Positions 9,601 to 17,349 of a DNA stretch of 64,000 bases are shown piece after piece. This stretch comes from an uncultured Ruminococcus sp. (GTDB taxonomy: Bacteria > Bacillota > Clostridia > Lachnospirales > Lachnospiraceae). How positions within the stretch are numbered: position 1 is the stretch's first letter; every line of letters starts with the position of its first letter. The notes under the pieces are model-generated. The model was not told where the DNA came from, did not search any database, and was given only the letters and a program-made list of their open reading frames with translations. The translations under genes and the position numbers were made by a program. The DNA is taken from contig UQKK01000006.1 in NCBI GenBank assembly GCA_900541505.1, positions 71,527-135,526 on the forward strand, given 5' to 3'.

Positions 9601-12372
9601 TATACAGGAATGCTCAGGAGCGGCGACCATGTGACACTGAAACACGGCGGAATGATTGTCATCAGCAATCTGCCGGAGGGCGCATCCTACACGCTGACAG
9701 AGAGAACAGAAAATAACTACACCCCGGACGAGGCGGAGAAGAGCGGCACAATCGCAGCTGATACCACGGCGGAAGCGGCGTTTGTCAATACCTACGATGT
9801 GACAGCATTCGCGGGCGTGCCTGCGGAATTTACTCTGACAAAGGTACTGGAAGGAAAAGACTGGACAGAGAGTGACAGCTTCACCTTCACATTGGCAGCG
9901 GAAAATAATGCGCCGATGCCGGCTGCTGATACCGTGACCGTGGATAGCACCATGCAGACGGACAACAGAGCGGAATTTAATTTCGGAGCCATTTCCTACA
10001 CAAGCGCGGGAACCTACAAGTACACCGTGACAGAGATAAGAGGAAATAATCCGGGCATCGACTATGCGGACAACGTTGCGGAAATCACCGTGACAGTGAC
10101 CGACAATCAGGGGACACTCACCGCGGCGGCGACAGTTGTCAACGGAACGTTTACAAACAGATATTCCACAGAGGTGGACTATGACGCCAATGGCGGTTTC
10201 TTAGTTGTCAAAGAGTTGACCGGACACGCGCTCTTAGCTGACCAGTTTACATTTGCGGTGACACCTGCGGATGAGGCATCCGCGCAGAAAGCCGGAATGG
10301 ACAGTGTGGCAGCGAAGGAATTTAAGAATAAGGCAGCGGGTATGACAAATGGTGTCAGCACCGATACCATGACGCCTCTCACGGGCATGAAGTTTACCCA
10401 GGAGGACAGCGGAAAGACGTATACATACACGATTTCCGAGACCTCCGGTGGTGGAGCCGGATATACCAACGACACCACGGTATACACGGTTGAAATCACC
10501 ACGCAGGACGACGGAAACGGCGTGCTGACCGTAACCACAGTTGTGACCGCGAATACAGGCGCGCAGGAGACTTACACATACACCAACGCACAGGGACAGG
10601 CACAGCCGGCGGCACTGACCTTCTATAACAAGTACGAGGCGGACGGCACTCTGGGCGGCGACGGAAATGTGGCATTGGAAGCGACCAAGACCCTGAACGG
10701 GACAGACATGGATGCGGGCGAGTTTACTTTCCTCGTGAAAGATAAATCCGGTGCAGAAGTGAGCCGCGGAACGAATGCGGCGGCGGACAATGGAATAGAG
10801 GGCGCGATTACGTTTGCCCCCATTTCGTACACCATTGAAAGTCTGGAGCAGGCAGTGACAGACGGCAACGCCACCGTACAGGACGATGGAAACGGCAACC
10901 GCATCTATGCGCTGGCATATACGGTGGAGGAGGATTTGACCTCTCTGCCCGCAGGTATGAGCGCGGAGACGCAGGTACCATTTGACATTACGGTAAATGT
11001 GAAGGACAACGGGGACGGCACTCTGGATATCAGCGTGACCTACCCGGATGGAGGCGTGAAATTTGTCAATACATACGGTGACGGCACCAGCGCGGCGGTC
11101 TATGTAAGAGGCGCGAAGCGCTTAGATTCCCGCCAGGGACTGACGCCGCCGGATATTACGGGCAAATACACCTTTACACTGGAACCCCAGGATGGAGCGA
11201 AGCTCCCGGAACTGGGTGATACCGCGGTAAACGATGCCGCGAACAGCGTATACTTCGGAAGACTGGTCTTTACCATGGATGATTTGGACGGGGTGGACGC
11301 TGGCGATGACGGCTCCCGGACGAAACAATTCGTTTACAACGTGACAGAAACCGGAAGCGTGAATGGTGTTACCAACGACGCCCAGAGCACAAGGACCTTT
11401 ACCGTGACGGTGACAGATGACGGAAACGGAAAGTTAAGTGCGGATATCTCACTGGATGAAAACAGCAGAGCGTTTACGTTCATAAACACCTACGATGTCA
11501 CACCGACAGGGGAGACTTCCCCGACAGACGGCAGCATTACCCTTACTAAGACATTGGAAGGACGCGCTTTAAATGAAGGCGAGTTCGCGTTTACCATGAC
11601 GGATAAGGACGGAAATGTCGTATCCACAGGGTACAACGATGCACAGGGCAATGTGGTGCTGCCCGGTATTGTATTTGACACACCGGGAACTTACACCTAC
11701 ACGATTGCGGAGACAAACGGCGGATTAGGCGGAGTCACCTATGACAGCAGGACGTACACGGCGACCGCGGAAGTGACGGACAACAGCGACGGCACCATGA
11801 GCGTCGCCTGGACAGTGACCGACGGCGAAAATACAGAGGTGGATGAGGCAGTCTTTGAGAATACCTACGCGGTGAGCGGAACCACCAGTGTACGGCTCGG
11901 CGCGGCGAAACAGCTGGAAGGCAGAGAGATGAAAGAGGGAGAATTTACCTTCCTCGTGACAGATGCAGACGGAAATGTGGTCGCGGAAGCAGTCAACGAT
12001 GAAAACGGCAGCGTACAGTTTGACGAGCTTGTCTTCGACAAGACAGGAACCTACGTCTATACCGTTTCAGAGAAGGCAGGAAAAGACGAGACCATCACCT
12101 ACGATAAGACAGCTTACCAGGTAACAGTGACAATCGGAGACGACCTGCAGGGACACCTGACAGCAGCGGTGGATACAGAGGATAAGGAACTTGTATTTAC
12201 CAACAAGTATACGGAGCCTGCTAAGGAAGTACCGAAGACAGATAACGACAAGCCTGCGGCAATCTCCACAGGTGACAACGGGGCTGTGAGAACACTGCTC
12301 TTCGTGACGATTATCGCGTTTGCGGCAGCGGCAGCGGTAGTAGTGCTTAAGATTCGCAGAAACCGCAGATAA
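3643..12372 (+). CDS. Giant VWA-domain, pilin-like repeat surface protein (adhesin)
   Basis: This 2909-residue protein starts with a basic stretch and hydrophobic signal peptide (about 1-47, cleavage near VLAAES). A von Willebrand A domain follows (about 120-375). Its metal site is visible as D132-x-S134-x-S136, T218/T220 in STNTGAG, and D247 in FTDG. From about residue 700 to 2855 there are some 14 domains, each ending in an F-x-N-x-Y motif (FTNTY, FINTY). Most resemble the Spy0128/FctA pilin isopeptide-linkage family and two resemble Cna-B/DUF7601. They are interrupted at about 1690-1930 by two DUF11-like domains. The C-terminus has VPKTDN, then ISTGDNG, a hydrophobic helix and KIRRNRR: a wall-anchor layout without a canonical LPxTG. 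The start at 3643 has a strong ribosome binding site; in-frame starts at 3340 and 3442 do not. The likely role is adhesion, with phase-variable expression inferred from the upstream switch. No sortase gene is in the window. Confidence 0.9.
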   Translation: MERKRRRKIRGRRSLRRIGAGVISAVLVAALAFTLLPQEAARVLAAESVEDTSTRDDWQGYKLDSTQHTGRIWTDKSVSQTDVTLTSTEGTETVTVDKTQDSDFLVSLSALSSASSLTTMTAMPLDIVLVLDQSGSMEDDFDGSNTKQAAMKAAVDNFIDAIYESSMQDGAGGVYHTLGIVTYGGSSSTLQSRGNIETGYQNYIDAIDDLPNSPSGSTNTGAGMSTANNMLPAATEGRKSIVVLFTDGVPTTSSSFSNSVANNAISAANTMKTTKNATVYSIGIFDDADPTFLGNVDDTFSGGWSGNYSEAEKANRFMNLVSSNSASADSLGLESRTGGAGWFQYTYEAVADNFDCDTTLGYYKSASNSSELDAIFEEIAADISEASGPTRVTEGAEHLSGYITFTDTLGAYMQVDDFNAVVYAGEKFVQKEKTTAGSVDTYVFEGTVDGNDIYQAGDMQDLIIQVDRSGAKEVVTVKIPATLIPLRYFDVSTDDDGTTMDIKEAYPIRVFYSVSLKDEVETALMEGTADDALKTYISSNMDDTGKLVQFYSNDYTAGSDNGTTTAVFEPSAANSFYYFTELTALYADADGTTPATSVTEGNTYYYEHTYYVLENGTVTEKTEYYEVTGLRAQDVTWQNGQYYANAGVRKTSKAGEFEAAKDGNETGTAANAISPSWSGASTVSVALGNNGRLSLAVPGTLSVTKQVQADEGFTLPQDYESQEFTFTLNLTNLGENAPENFTAEIVKGTDQVRTFQVKEGDTFRLKHRETLKVYGLPDGAEYEVTEQAVTGYADSSTGDTGTIAANTESAAVFTNTYTADPLDYSGTANLGVTKIFDGRDTTANDSFTFILTADENNPDAAAVPAQTELTITMPDGTTPVTSDMAAFGDITFTKPGTYIYYISERTGTIPGVDYTQVYYRVTVTVTPVDGRLTAQTAYEQINNTQTGDYTYDSDEGLVFTNTYDAESAQVYLGGQKVLNGRTLNTGEFTFRLVSVGEDGMTYDTRDAVPADFPLPAVQDEQQTVGAETTNGQYAASGADTGSVYFGQITFDKTHIGHTYSYTIEEVNGNLGGVTYDATTTRTVVITVSEDTTSGEPVVAVAVAGDSTEYPYFTFTNTYEPQPVTLEGDRALRVQKTLTGREWQDGETYTFGITNTQKPTDVTDAPMPTGDAGMVTEVTTGKPASGAVSTADFPAITFDKAGTYIYEVTETSDVVSGGITKDTHTAVITVTVTDNLQGQLVAEVTYDNSTALADADKAVTDFAAFTNSYSATGTLSLEVAKDFTGRPNDAWLTTDSFSFSVAADEADVTSGAVIMPAETTAEINYYDDDKKIAFGNITFTKPGEYTFTVTEAQGNIQGVTYDEHVERTVTVTVTDNLDGTLTPSVTAVTPEADGTDIVFHNVYTAGPVTVNGAADLQVIKTVEGRDTWLDGETYSFTIVNESKPDTVDTAPMPAETTIELGKPQEGMMSAGSFGDIQFTEQGTYTYLIAEVQNPAPGMTMSQAQYRVTVEVTDGNRGSLVANVTMTRIRTDGGEADNTVIQDHGADFINTYSAAAVTDTPVNVTKVLTGREPGLQENEFSFAMLVEAQGDSPEDGFTMPGGTNPVIASNGADGSVSFGDITFTEVGTYKVTVTEQIPDTGQPFITYDEHTYSYLVTVTDNMQGQLETAISEVTGDTTFTNTYDAGSSTKTVGTAEDPTTNIDGQMVGVGSELVYTIHWVNDALDDSGQSAAAEISITDTIPAGTEFVKASDGGTETDGVVTWNLGEQEAGASGEVTLTVRVTEAAVTAVENEATLTIGENETTTNKTTNPVPEKTVENISAPDDAPQVGDTLTYTISYANTEEEMATVEITDVLAEGLTYVDGSASDGGVYDEDSHTITWTLENVDSGVEGTVTFQAVVNEKAVGETIENQAELTIGDNPTVKTNTTQTEIKSGSLQISKEIVLTPNQGTQIDTAKEFIFDVTLKDKAGNELNGTYNFAGTSDGTTEYTGMLRSGDHVTLKHGGMIVISNLPEGASYTLTERTENNYTPDEAEKSGTIAADTTAEAAFVNTYDVTAFAGVPAEFTLTKVLEGKDWTESDSFTFTLAAENNAPMPAADTVTVDSTMQTDNRAEFNFGAISYTSAGTYKYTVTEIRGNNPGIDYADNVAEITVTVTDNQGTLTAAATVVNGTFTNRYSTEVDYDANGGFLVVKELTGHALLADQFTFAVTPADEASAQKAGMDSVAAKEFKNKAAGMTNGVSTDTMTPLTGMKFTQEDSGKTYTYTISETSGGGAGYTNDTTVYTVEITTQDDGNGVLTVTTVVTANTGAQETYTYTNAQGQAQPAALTFYNKYEADGTLGGDGNVALEATKTLNGTDMDAGEFTFLVKDKSGAEVSRGTNAAADNGIEGAITFAPISYTIESLEQAVTDGNATVQDDGNGNRIYALAYTVEEDLTSLPAGMSAETQVPFDITVNVKDNGDGTLDISVTYPDGGVKFVNTYGDGTSAAVYVRGAKRLDSRQGLTPPDITGKYTFTLEPQDGAKLPELGDTAVNDAANSVYFGRLVFTMDDLDGVDAGDDGSRTKQFVYNVTETGSVNGVTNDAQSTRTFTVTVTDDGNGKLSADISLDENSRAFTFINTYDVTPTGETSPTDGSITLTKTLEGRALNEGEFAFTMTDKDGNVVSTGYNDAQGNVVLPGIVFDTPGTYTYTIAETNGGLGGVTYDSRTYTATAEVTDNSDGTMSVAWTVTDGENTEVDEAVFENTYAVSGTTSVRLGAAKQLEGREMKEGEFTFLVTDADGNVVAEAVNDENGSVQFDELVFDKTGTYVYTVSEKAGKDETITYDKTAYQVTVTIGDDLQGHLTAAVDTEDKELVFTNKYTEPAKEVPKTDNDKPAAISTGDNGAVRTLLFVTIIAFAAAAAVVVLKIRRNRR

Positions 12373-12400
12373 GCATGGAAACAGATTGAGACATGAGTAG

Positions 12401-12433
12401 AGCGGAGGGGCAGTAAATGTCCCTCCGTTATTT
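12401..12433 (+). terminator. Rho-independent terminator after the surface-protein gene
   Basis: CGGAGGG (12403-12409) pairs with CCCTCCG (12421-12427) and TTATTT follows. It lies 30 bp past the stop codon. A GC-rich CCCGGG-containing hairpin follows at about 12448-12471. Confidence 0.7.
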
Positions 12434-12538
12434 GCAGCTTACGATAAGCCCGGGTCCGGGTATGCCCGGGACTTTGGGGAACGCATACAATCCCGGAATG
12501 TGCCTTCTGGTACTTCCGATGATTTGAGGGAGGAGAGC

Positions 12539-13270
12539 ATGATAAAAGAAGTGGATTTGACCGGACAGCGATTTGGCGCATTGACCGTACTTGAGAGAGC
12601 AAAATGCGAGGAGGGGCATGGCGCATGGCTGTGCCGCTGCGACTGCGGGAACGAGAAGGTGGTACGGACTTATGACTTACGGCACGGCAGAGTCAAAAGC
12701 TGCGGCTGTATGCGATACACAGGGCGCAAGAGGACAGAGCTTACGGGACGGCGCTTCGGGAGGCTGACCGCCCTCTATCCCACAGAGCGCAGAGACCAGA
12801 AGGGCTCCATATACTGGCGATGCCGCTGTGACTGCGGCAGAGAGACAGAGGTGACGGAGAACGGGCTCGTCCACGGCAATAACAAAAGCTGCGGCTGCCT
12901 GAAAGAAGAGATACAGAAGCAAATTTCCTCCCAGCTCCACATGGTGGACGGCACCTGTGTGGAGATGCTGGAGAAGCGGAAATACCGCAGCGACAATACC
13001 AGCGGATTCCGGGGCGTGTATCATACGAAGAACGGAAATTACCGGGTGAGTATCGGGTTTAAAGGGAAAAGATATTCTGTGGGTACCTTCAAAGACTATG
13101 AGGAGGCTGTGAAAGCCCGCGTAGATGCGGAAGAACTCATTCACGAGGGATTTGTGAAGGCATACCGGAAATGGCAGGAAAAGGCGGAAGACCCTGACTG
13201 GGCGCAGGAAAATCCGTTTGTATATGAGGTGGAGAAGGTGAACGGGACATTTACTGTTGTCACGGTCTAG
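12539..13270 (+). CDS. AP2-domain protein with two Cys-cluster repeats
   Basis: This 243-residue protein has two copies of a C-x-CDCG ... SCGC module, at about residues 35-61 and 95-121. Each module is likely to bind zinc. A C-terminal AP2-type DNA-binding domain follows at about 155-205 (SGFRGVYHTKNGNYRVSI, then YSVGTFKDYEEAVKAR). Such AP2 proteins are common in phages, homing elements and accessory regions of Firmicutes; no nuclease motif is seen here. A ribosome binding site (GGGAGGAGAG) precedes 12539, which is preferred over an upstream start at 12500. It stands alone behind the surface-protein gene and converges with the HD-domain gene. A regulatory role is possible but unproved. Confidence 0.75.
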   Translation: MIKEVDLTGQRFGALTVLERAKCEEGHGAWLCRCDCGNEKVVRTYDLRHGRVKSCGCMRYTGRKRTELTGRRFGRLTALYPTERRDQKGSIYWRCRCDCGRETEVTENGLVHGNNKSCGCLKEEIQKQISSQLHMVDGTCVEMLEKRKYRSDNTSGFRGVYHTKNGNYRVSIGFKGKRYSVGTFKDYEEAVKARVDAEELIHEGFVKAYRKWQEKAEDPDWAQENPFVYEVEKVNGTFTVVTV

Positions 13271-13320
13271 TACACTGTATCATTGGCGTTCAGCAAAATG
13301 ATGCAGAATCGGACAGTACA

Positions 13321-13836
13321 TCAGCGGCGTACACCTTCCAGGAGACCGCAGTATTTATCAGTGAGGGTGGTAATCCACCCTTCTTTTGTTTTTGGAAAAC
13401 GAAAGAAAGTGACAGGCCACATATGGCTTAAGATGATATCCTTCTCCGTCCGGTTCAGCTCAAAAAATTTGACAGCATGGCGGTAGGCGGTCTTCGGATG
13501 AGTCAGACCGTGGAAATAATTGCCCGTTTTTTTCGCGTGGGTGTGCCAGTCGTAGAGAAAGAGGTCGTGCAGCATTCCTGCGCGCGCCGCGGAAACCGCA
13601 TCCAGATGGAGAAAACGGCACCAGCGATAGTTGCAGAAAGCCACGTGGAGACAGTGCTCATAGCAGTTTGTATGTCCGTGGTGAGGGTACAGTTTCATGC
13701 GCAGCACCACGGGATGGCGCGCAATGTCCTCGATGCAGGCATAGAAATCATCGCCCCAGTCTCTCTTTAAGTCTTCCTGTTTTTTCAGCGCTTCTCGGCG
13801 CAGATTTTTCAGCAATCGGGTTTGGAAATTCAGCAT
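13321..13836 (-). CDS. HD-domain hydrolase-like protein
   Basis: This 171-residue protein shows the HD phosphohydrolase pattern. A histidine in CLHVA is followed by the HD pair in AGMLHDLFLYDWH, then HGLTHPKTAYRHA, ILSHMWP and a C-terminal TDKYC. The aspartate of TDK and the histidines are the usual metal ligands. Proteins of this type in Lachnospiraceae are annotated as HD family phosphohydrolases; the substrate is unknown. It lies 96 bp downstream of the ABC permease genes on the same strand and may be the last gene of that operon. Its 3' end faces the AP2 gene 50 bp away. Confidence 0.8.
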   Translation of the reverse strand: MLNFQTRLLKNLRREALKKQEDLKRDWGDDFYACIEDIARHPVVLRMKLYPHHGHTNCYEHCLHVAFCNYRWCRFLHLDAVSAARAGMLHDLFLYDWHTHAKKTGNYFHGLTHPKTAYRHAVKFFELNRTEKDIILSHMWPVTFFRFPKTKEGWITTLTDKYCGLLEGVRR

Positions 13837-13932
13837 ATTTCTTTTTCTTCATCCTTTTTATATTTTTTGGTTTTGCATCTGCGTGCTTCATTTTTGACGC
13901 ACATGTTTTTCTTCATGCGCGGCGGACAGCCG

Positions 13933-15120
13933 TTATGAGAGCTGTCTGGCAGGCGCCGGGCGCCGCTTTGCCTTAAGGAGATGGAGACCCGCATACAGCA
14001 GGTGGGCGGCAAGCACGTACAGCGCAAAGTATAACCGGAAATAGACGCTGTGCAGCCCGTTCAGATAAAAGTAAGGCGGCAGCAGGAATTTTACCGGGGT
14101 CAGCATATGGATATTGAGGAACACCGGGCACAGTACTGCGGACAGGAGCATGATGACCAGGATACAGGTGGCAAATGCCGTCAGGTTTTTTACCGCCTGA
14201 CACAGAATCCCGGAGAAGCCTGTGACAGCGAGTACCAGCAGCGCCATCAGCAAAAGTTCGGACTGCCATTGGGTGAAAGTGCCGGAGCATAAAAGGGCAA
14301 GATAAGCGGCAATCCCGCCCAGGACAGTGCCGGACAGCAGGTAAATCCAGTCGTATACTGCGCCGAAGCCATAGCGGACCCAGGAAAAGGTGCCGTTTTG
14401 TTTGTCTTTGAGCAGGTACAGCGCCGTAGAAAGCCCGGTGAGGAAAACAAACAGCGCAAGCATACCCCGAAGGGGTGCGGTTAAGTAGTTCGCCTCATCG
14501 ATGTGGGATTCGCTCTCATCCTCCCCGTAAGCAAAGAGAAAGATAGATTCGTCCACATGGAGTTTGTCATACAGTTCTCCGATGGATTCACGGACCTCGT
14601 CTTCGTCCCTGTCCTCAAACTCCTCCTGCTCCAGAGTGAACTGCTCGGCAATATCCTCTGACAGATAGGGGTAGAGCGCCGCGTAGAACTGCTCCCTGGC
14701 AAGCTGTAACTGGGTGGTGTCCTCCCCGGCGATAAAGGCAATGAGATGTCCGTCGTAGGGCATACGGTTGTTTCTCCCCGCCGCGTAATCTTCCAGGAGA
14801 CTGCTCAAATCCGCGGGAATCAGATACCCTGCATCCATTTTCCCGTATGCGACCAAATCGCGCAGCTCTTCCTCAGAGCTGCAGGCTTCATAGCGGACGA
14901 CTCCGTCCAGTTGTTCTAAATCATCTATAATCTGCTCTCCTAATTTATCGTCCGACTCCTCGGCGTATACTGCGATGCGCAGGACGTGGGAGTCCTCCCT
15001 GGCAATCAGTGTCATGCCCGCGGTCAGAAGAGGGGCGAGCAGGAGCACAATCCAGAAGGAGGGCTTCTTTAACAGACGCTTTGTAAAAAGCAGATACCAT
15101 ATCCATAATTTTTTTACCAT
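13933..15120 (-). CDS. ABC-2 type permease (second permease of operon)
   Basis: This 395-residue membrane protein has one N-terminal transmembrane helix (about 18-38) and a roughly 170-residue extracytoplasmic domain rich in Asp and Glu. A cluster of about five to six helices follows from residue 220. This is the layout of ABC-2 exporter permeases of the YhgE/DrrB-like type. The MVKKLW start fits the preceding spacing. It is the third gene of a leftward operon behind an ATPase and a similar permease. The substrate cannot be read from sequence. Confidence 0.8.
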   Translation of the reverse strand: MVKKLWIWYLLFTKRLLKKPSFWIVLLLAPLLTAGMTLIAREDSHVLRIAVYAEESDDKLGEQIIDDLEQLDGVVRYEACSSEEELRDLVAYGKMDAGYLIPADLSSLLEDYAAGRNNRMPYDGHLIAFIAGEDTTQLQLAREQFYAALYPYLSEDIAEQFTLEQEEFEDRDEDEVRESIGELYDKLHVDESIFLFAYGEDESESHIDEANYLTAPLRGMLALFVFLTGLSTALYLLKDKQNGTFSWVRYGFGAVYDWIYLLSGTVLGGIAAYLALLCSGTFTQWQSELLLMALLVLAVTGFSGILCQAVKNLTAFATCILVIMLLSAVLCPVFLNIHMLTPVKFLLPPYFYLNGLHSVYFRLYFALYVLAAHLLYAGLHLLKAKRRPAPARQLS

Positions 15121-15261
15121 GATTCATGCCTCTATGTCAATTGATAGTGAAACACCCGGCGACAGCCTCAGACCGCCTGGAGAAAAGGGACTGCGGCGCC
15201 AGAGCGGAAATTAGTTTCCATCCGGTATATGCGCCGCAGGCGGCGCGGTATCGCCGATGCC

Positions 15262-16485
15262 TCAGCGGGAAAGGCGGTATCTGCGGATACCCCAGGCAGC
15301 CGCAAACAGCGCCAGAATCCATGCAAAAGTAATCAGTCCCGGTATCCATGCGCTCTCCCCGGTGACGACGTCCTGCAGGTATTCCATGAGAGCCCCGGTG
15401 GGGAGGAAAACCGCCGCTTTCTGTACCCCTTCCGGGAAAAAGGAGAGGGGATAAAAGCATCCGGAAATATATCCCAGACACAGGACACAGCTAAATATCA
15501 GGATGACGCCGCTTATCAGGCTCTTGACAACCTGGGACAAAAGATAGAGTATCCCCGCCGCCAGCGGGATGACAAGTCCGAAGGCGAAGAAGAGCCCTGT
15601 GTAGTCGAAAGCCCCAAAGTCAGAAAATTCAGGCAGGGTCAAATCCAGCGCTGCCGAGGCGACTCCCAGACTTACAGCAGCCGTGATATAGCTCAACAGC
15701 AGCAGAAAACAGCACGCCCCGTATTCCGACAGGGTCTGCGAGAGCGCGCCCTGTCCCCGCACATGGAGCAGACGGCAGAGAGAATAGTCGCTCTGCACAA
15801 ACAGGTGACAGCCCGGTATGCCGAGAAAGAGAAAGAACAAAAGGAATACCGAGCAGAAATAATAGCCCTGATAGGAAATCGCTGCGGTGGAGTCCGGCGT
15901 ATCGATATCAAAGAGCTCTGCCCTTGGCAGAATGTAATTGAAATAACGCACATTGATATCGTAGATGCGGTCGTCCAGATTCTTTGTCGCGCCCTCCTGT
16001 TTGGAGAAACGCTGGAAAGCGTAGATGCCGGACTGCGTTTCCGTGAGCAGGGTGGACACTGCATCCGCCAGCTCCCTGGCAAGGAGTGTCCCGATGGTAT
16101 ACTGGGAGGTCCCGGTCACAAAGGTAACCTTGTCGTTGTCCCCGTACATGACAGACTGGATAAAGTCTTCCGGGATGAGGAGATAACCTTGAATTTCCTG
16201 CCGTTCCAGAGCCTGGCGCGCTTCGTCCTCCTCCATATCCACCAGAGTACAGGTGAAGCGGGAGGAGTCCATCTCCTGCATGAGCGATACACCGATGCCG
16301 ATGGTGGGGTCCTCGCTGTCCCCCACGAGGGCGAGTGTAATCTTCTGGCGCTGTTCATCGCCGGATGCGGACATGGTCTGCACCCAGGAGAGAATCCCAA
16401 GAGCGCCTGCCAGAATCAGGGTGGTCGCCAGTATGGCGGGGAAAGCCTTCCACATTCGTTTTATATGAAGTAGGAAATATCTCAT
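15262..16485 (-). CDS. ABC-2 type permease (first permease of operon)
   Basis: This 407-residue protein has the same plan as its downstream partner: an N-terminal helix (about 14-36), a long extracytoplasmic domain, then five to six helices from about residue 210 to 400. The two permeases probably pair as a heterodimer with the ATPase encoded 9 bp upstream. The pair is distantly alike in order of domains. Export of a peptide, lipid or antibiotic is possible; nothing in the sequence decides this. A 141-bp gap separates it from the second permease gene. Confidence 0.8.
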   Translation of the reverse strand: MRYFLLHIKRMWKAFPAILATTLILAGALGILSWVQTMSASGDEQRQKITLALVGDSEDPTIGIGVSLMQEMDSSRFTCTLVDMEEDEARQALERQEIQGYLLIPEDFIQSVMYGDNDKVTFVTGTSQYTIGTLLARELADAVSTLLTETQSGIYAFQRFSKQEGATKNLDDRIYDINVRYFNYILPRAELFDIDTPDSTAAISYQGYYFCSVFLLFFLFLGIPGCHLFVQSDYSLCRLLHVRGQGALSQTLSEYGACCFLLLLSYITAAVSLGVASAALDLTLPEFSDFGAFDYTGLFFAFGLVIPLAAGILYLLSQVVKSLISGVILIFSCVLCLGYISGCFYPLSFFPEGVQKAAVFLPTGALMEYLQDVVTGESAWIPGLITFAWILALFAAAWGIRRYRLSR

Positions 16486-16494
16486 GTCCGCCTC

Positions 16495-17163
16495 CTATAG
16501 CCTGCCCGCCAGATGATGGTAGTTTCCGTCATATTCGTAGGGAATCAGCGTGCCGTGTTTTAAGATAAAGAGAGAATCACACAGAGGGAGCTCCTGGATA
16601 TCATGAGTGGTGAGCAAAACGATGCCGCCCTGTGCCTTAAATTCTGTGAGGTAGTTGGCGATGCGTTCCTTGCATATCAAATCGAGCGCAGCGGAGGGCT
16701 CATCCAGCAGGAGTATCTGCGGATGGTGCGCCACCGAGCAGCCGATGCTCAAGCGCTTCTTCATGCCGCCGGACATGCGGGAGACGCGGACCTTGAGAAA
16801 ATCCGGGATTCCCAGCATAGCAAGGACGCCGTCCTCCAGTTCCTCCTTTATCTCTCTGCGGCTGTGATACCACAGACGCAGATTATCCATTGCGTTTAAT
16901 TCCTCCAGAAGCGGGGTGCCCTGGGGCACATAGCCTACCGCCGCCGCATGGAGACGGCGGTTTTGGAACAAATCCTCACCGCGGTAAAAAAAGCTCCCCC
17001 CATCCATGGGCAGGGTGCCTGCTAAAATAGAGAGCATGGTGGATTTCCCGCAGCCGTTTTCGCCCAGGATACCCACGCAGGTGCCCTCCTTTACATCCAG
17101 AGATATATTGTTCAGAATCTGCCGTTTGCCGTAATGCTTGGACAGATGTCGAATTTGTATCAT
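16495..17163 (-). CDS. ABC transporter ATP-binding protein
   Basis: This 222-residue ATPase has all core motifs: Walker A GENGCGKST (residues 34-42), a Q-loop in VGYVPQG, signature RMSGGMKKR, Walker B ILLLDEPSAALD, and the H-loop in LLTTHD. It energises the two permeases encoded directly downstream (9-bp gap), giving a complete ABC-2 exporter. At 222 residues it lacks any C-terminal extension. The operon reads leftward. No immunity or bacteriocin precursor gene is seen beside it. Confidence 0.93.
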   Translation of the reverse strand: MIQIRHLSKHYGKRQILNNISLDVKEGTCVGILGENGCGKSTMLSILAGTLPMDGGSFFYRGEDLFQNRRLHAAAVGYVPQGTPLLEELNAMDNLRLWYHSRREIKEELEDGVLAMLGIPDFLKVRVSRMSGGMKKRLSIGCSVAHHPQILLLDEPSAALDLICKERIANYLTEFKAQGGIVLLTTHDIQELPLCDSLFILKHGTLIPYEYDGNYHHLAGRL

Positions 17164-17199
17164 AGTGTGTTTACTCCTGTTTTACATTAGGGTGCCCCT

Positions 17200-17344
17200 C
17201 TCCGGGCGGAAACATGTGCATAATTGCCCGGAGGACATTTGCTTTGCGCCGACCGGAGGGGAATAAAGAGCGCGCTGGGCGCAATTGAAAATGCCTGCTG
17301 ATTAAGCTGCGCTCGGCGCGAGAGTCCCGCAGGCGGAACTCTCG
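17200..17344. other. Hairpin-rich spacer between ABC operon and zinc-ribbon gene
   Basis: The 186-bp gap holds three GC-rich inverted repeats: CTCCGGGC/GCCCGGAG (17200-17233), TTTGCGCC/GGGCGCAA (about 17244-17283) and CGAGAGT/ACTCTCG (17319-17344). None is followed by a T-run on either strand. The last begins with GGCGCGAG like the hairpins at 3594 and 46862, which suggests a dispersed repeat family. Confidence 0.4.
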
Positions 17345-17349
17345 ATTCA

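Noticed and set aside
2230..13270. Prophage or integrative element suggested by the recombinase and AP2 genes
   Set aside because: No structural phage, replication, relaxase or attachment genes are present, and the recombinase has its own inverted-repeat sites next to it.
15229..16473. 414-codon plus-strand open frame
   Set aside because: Antisense shadow of the ABC permease gene at 15262-16485, which has membrane helices and operon context.
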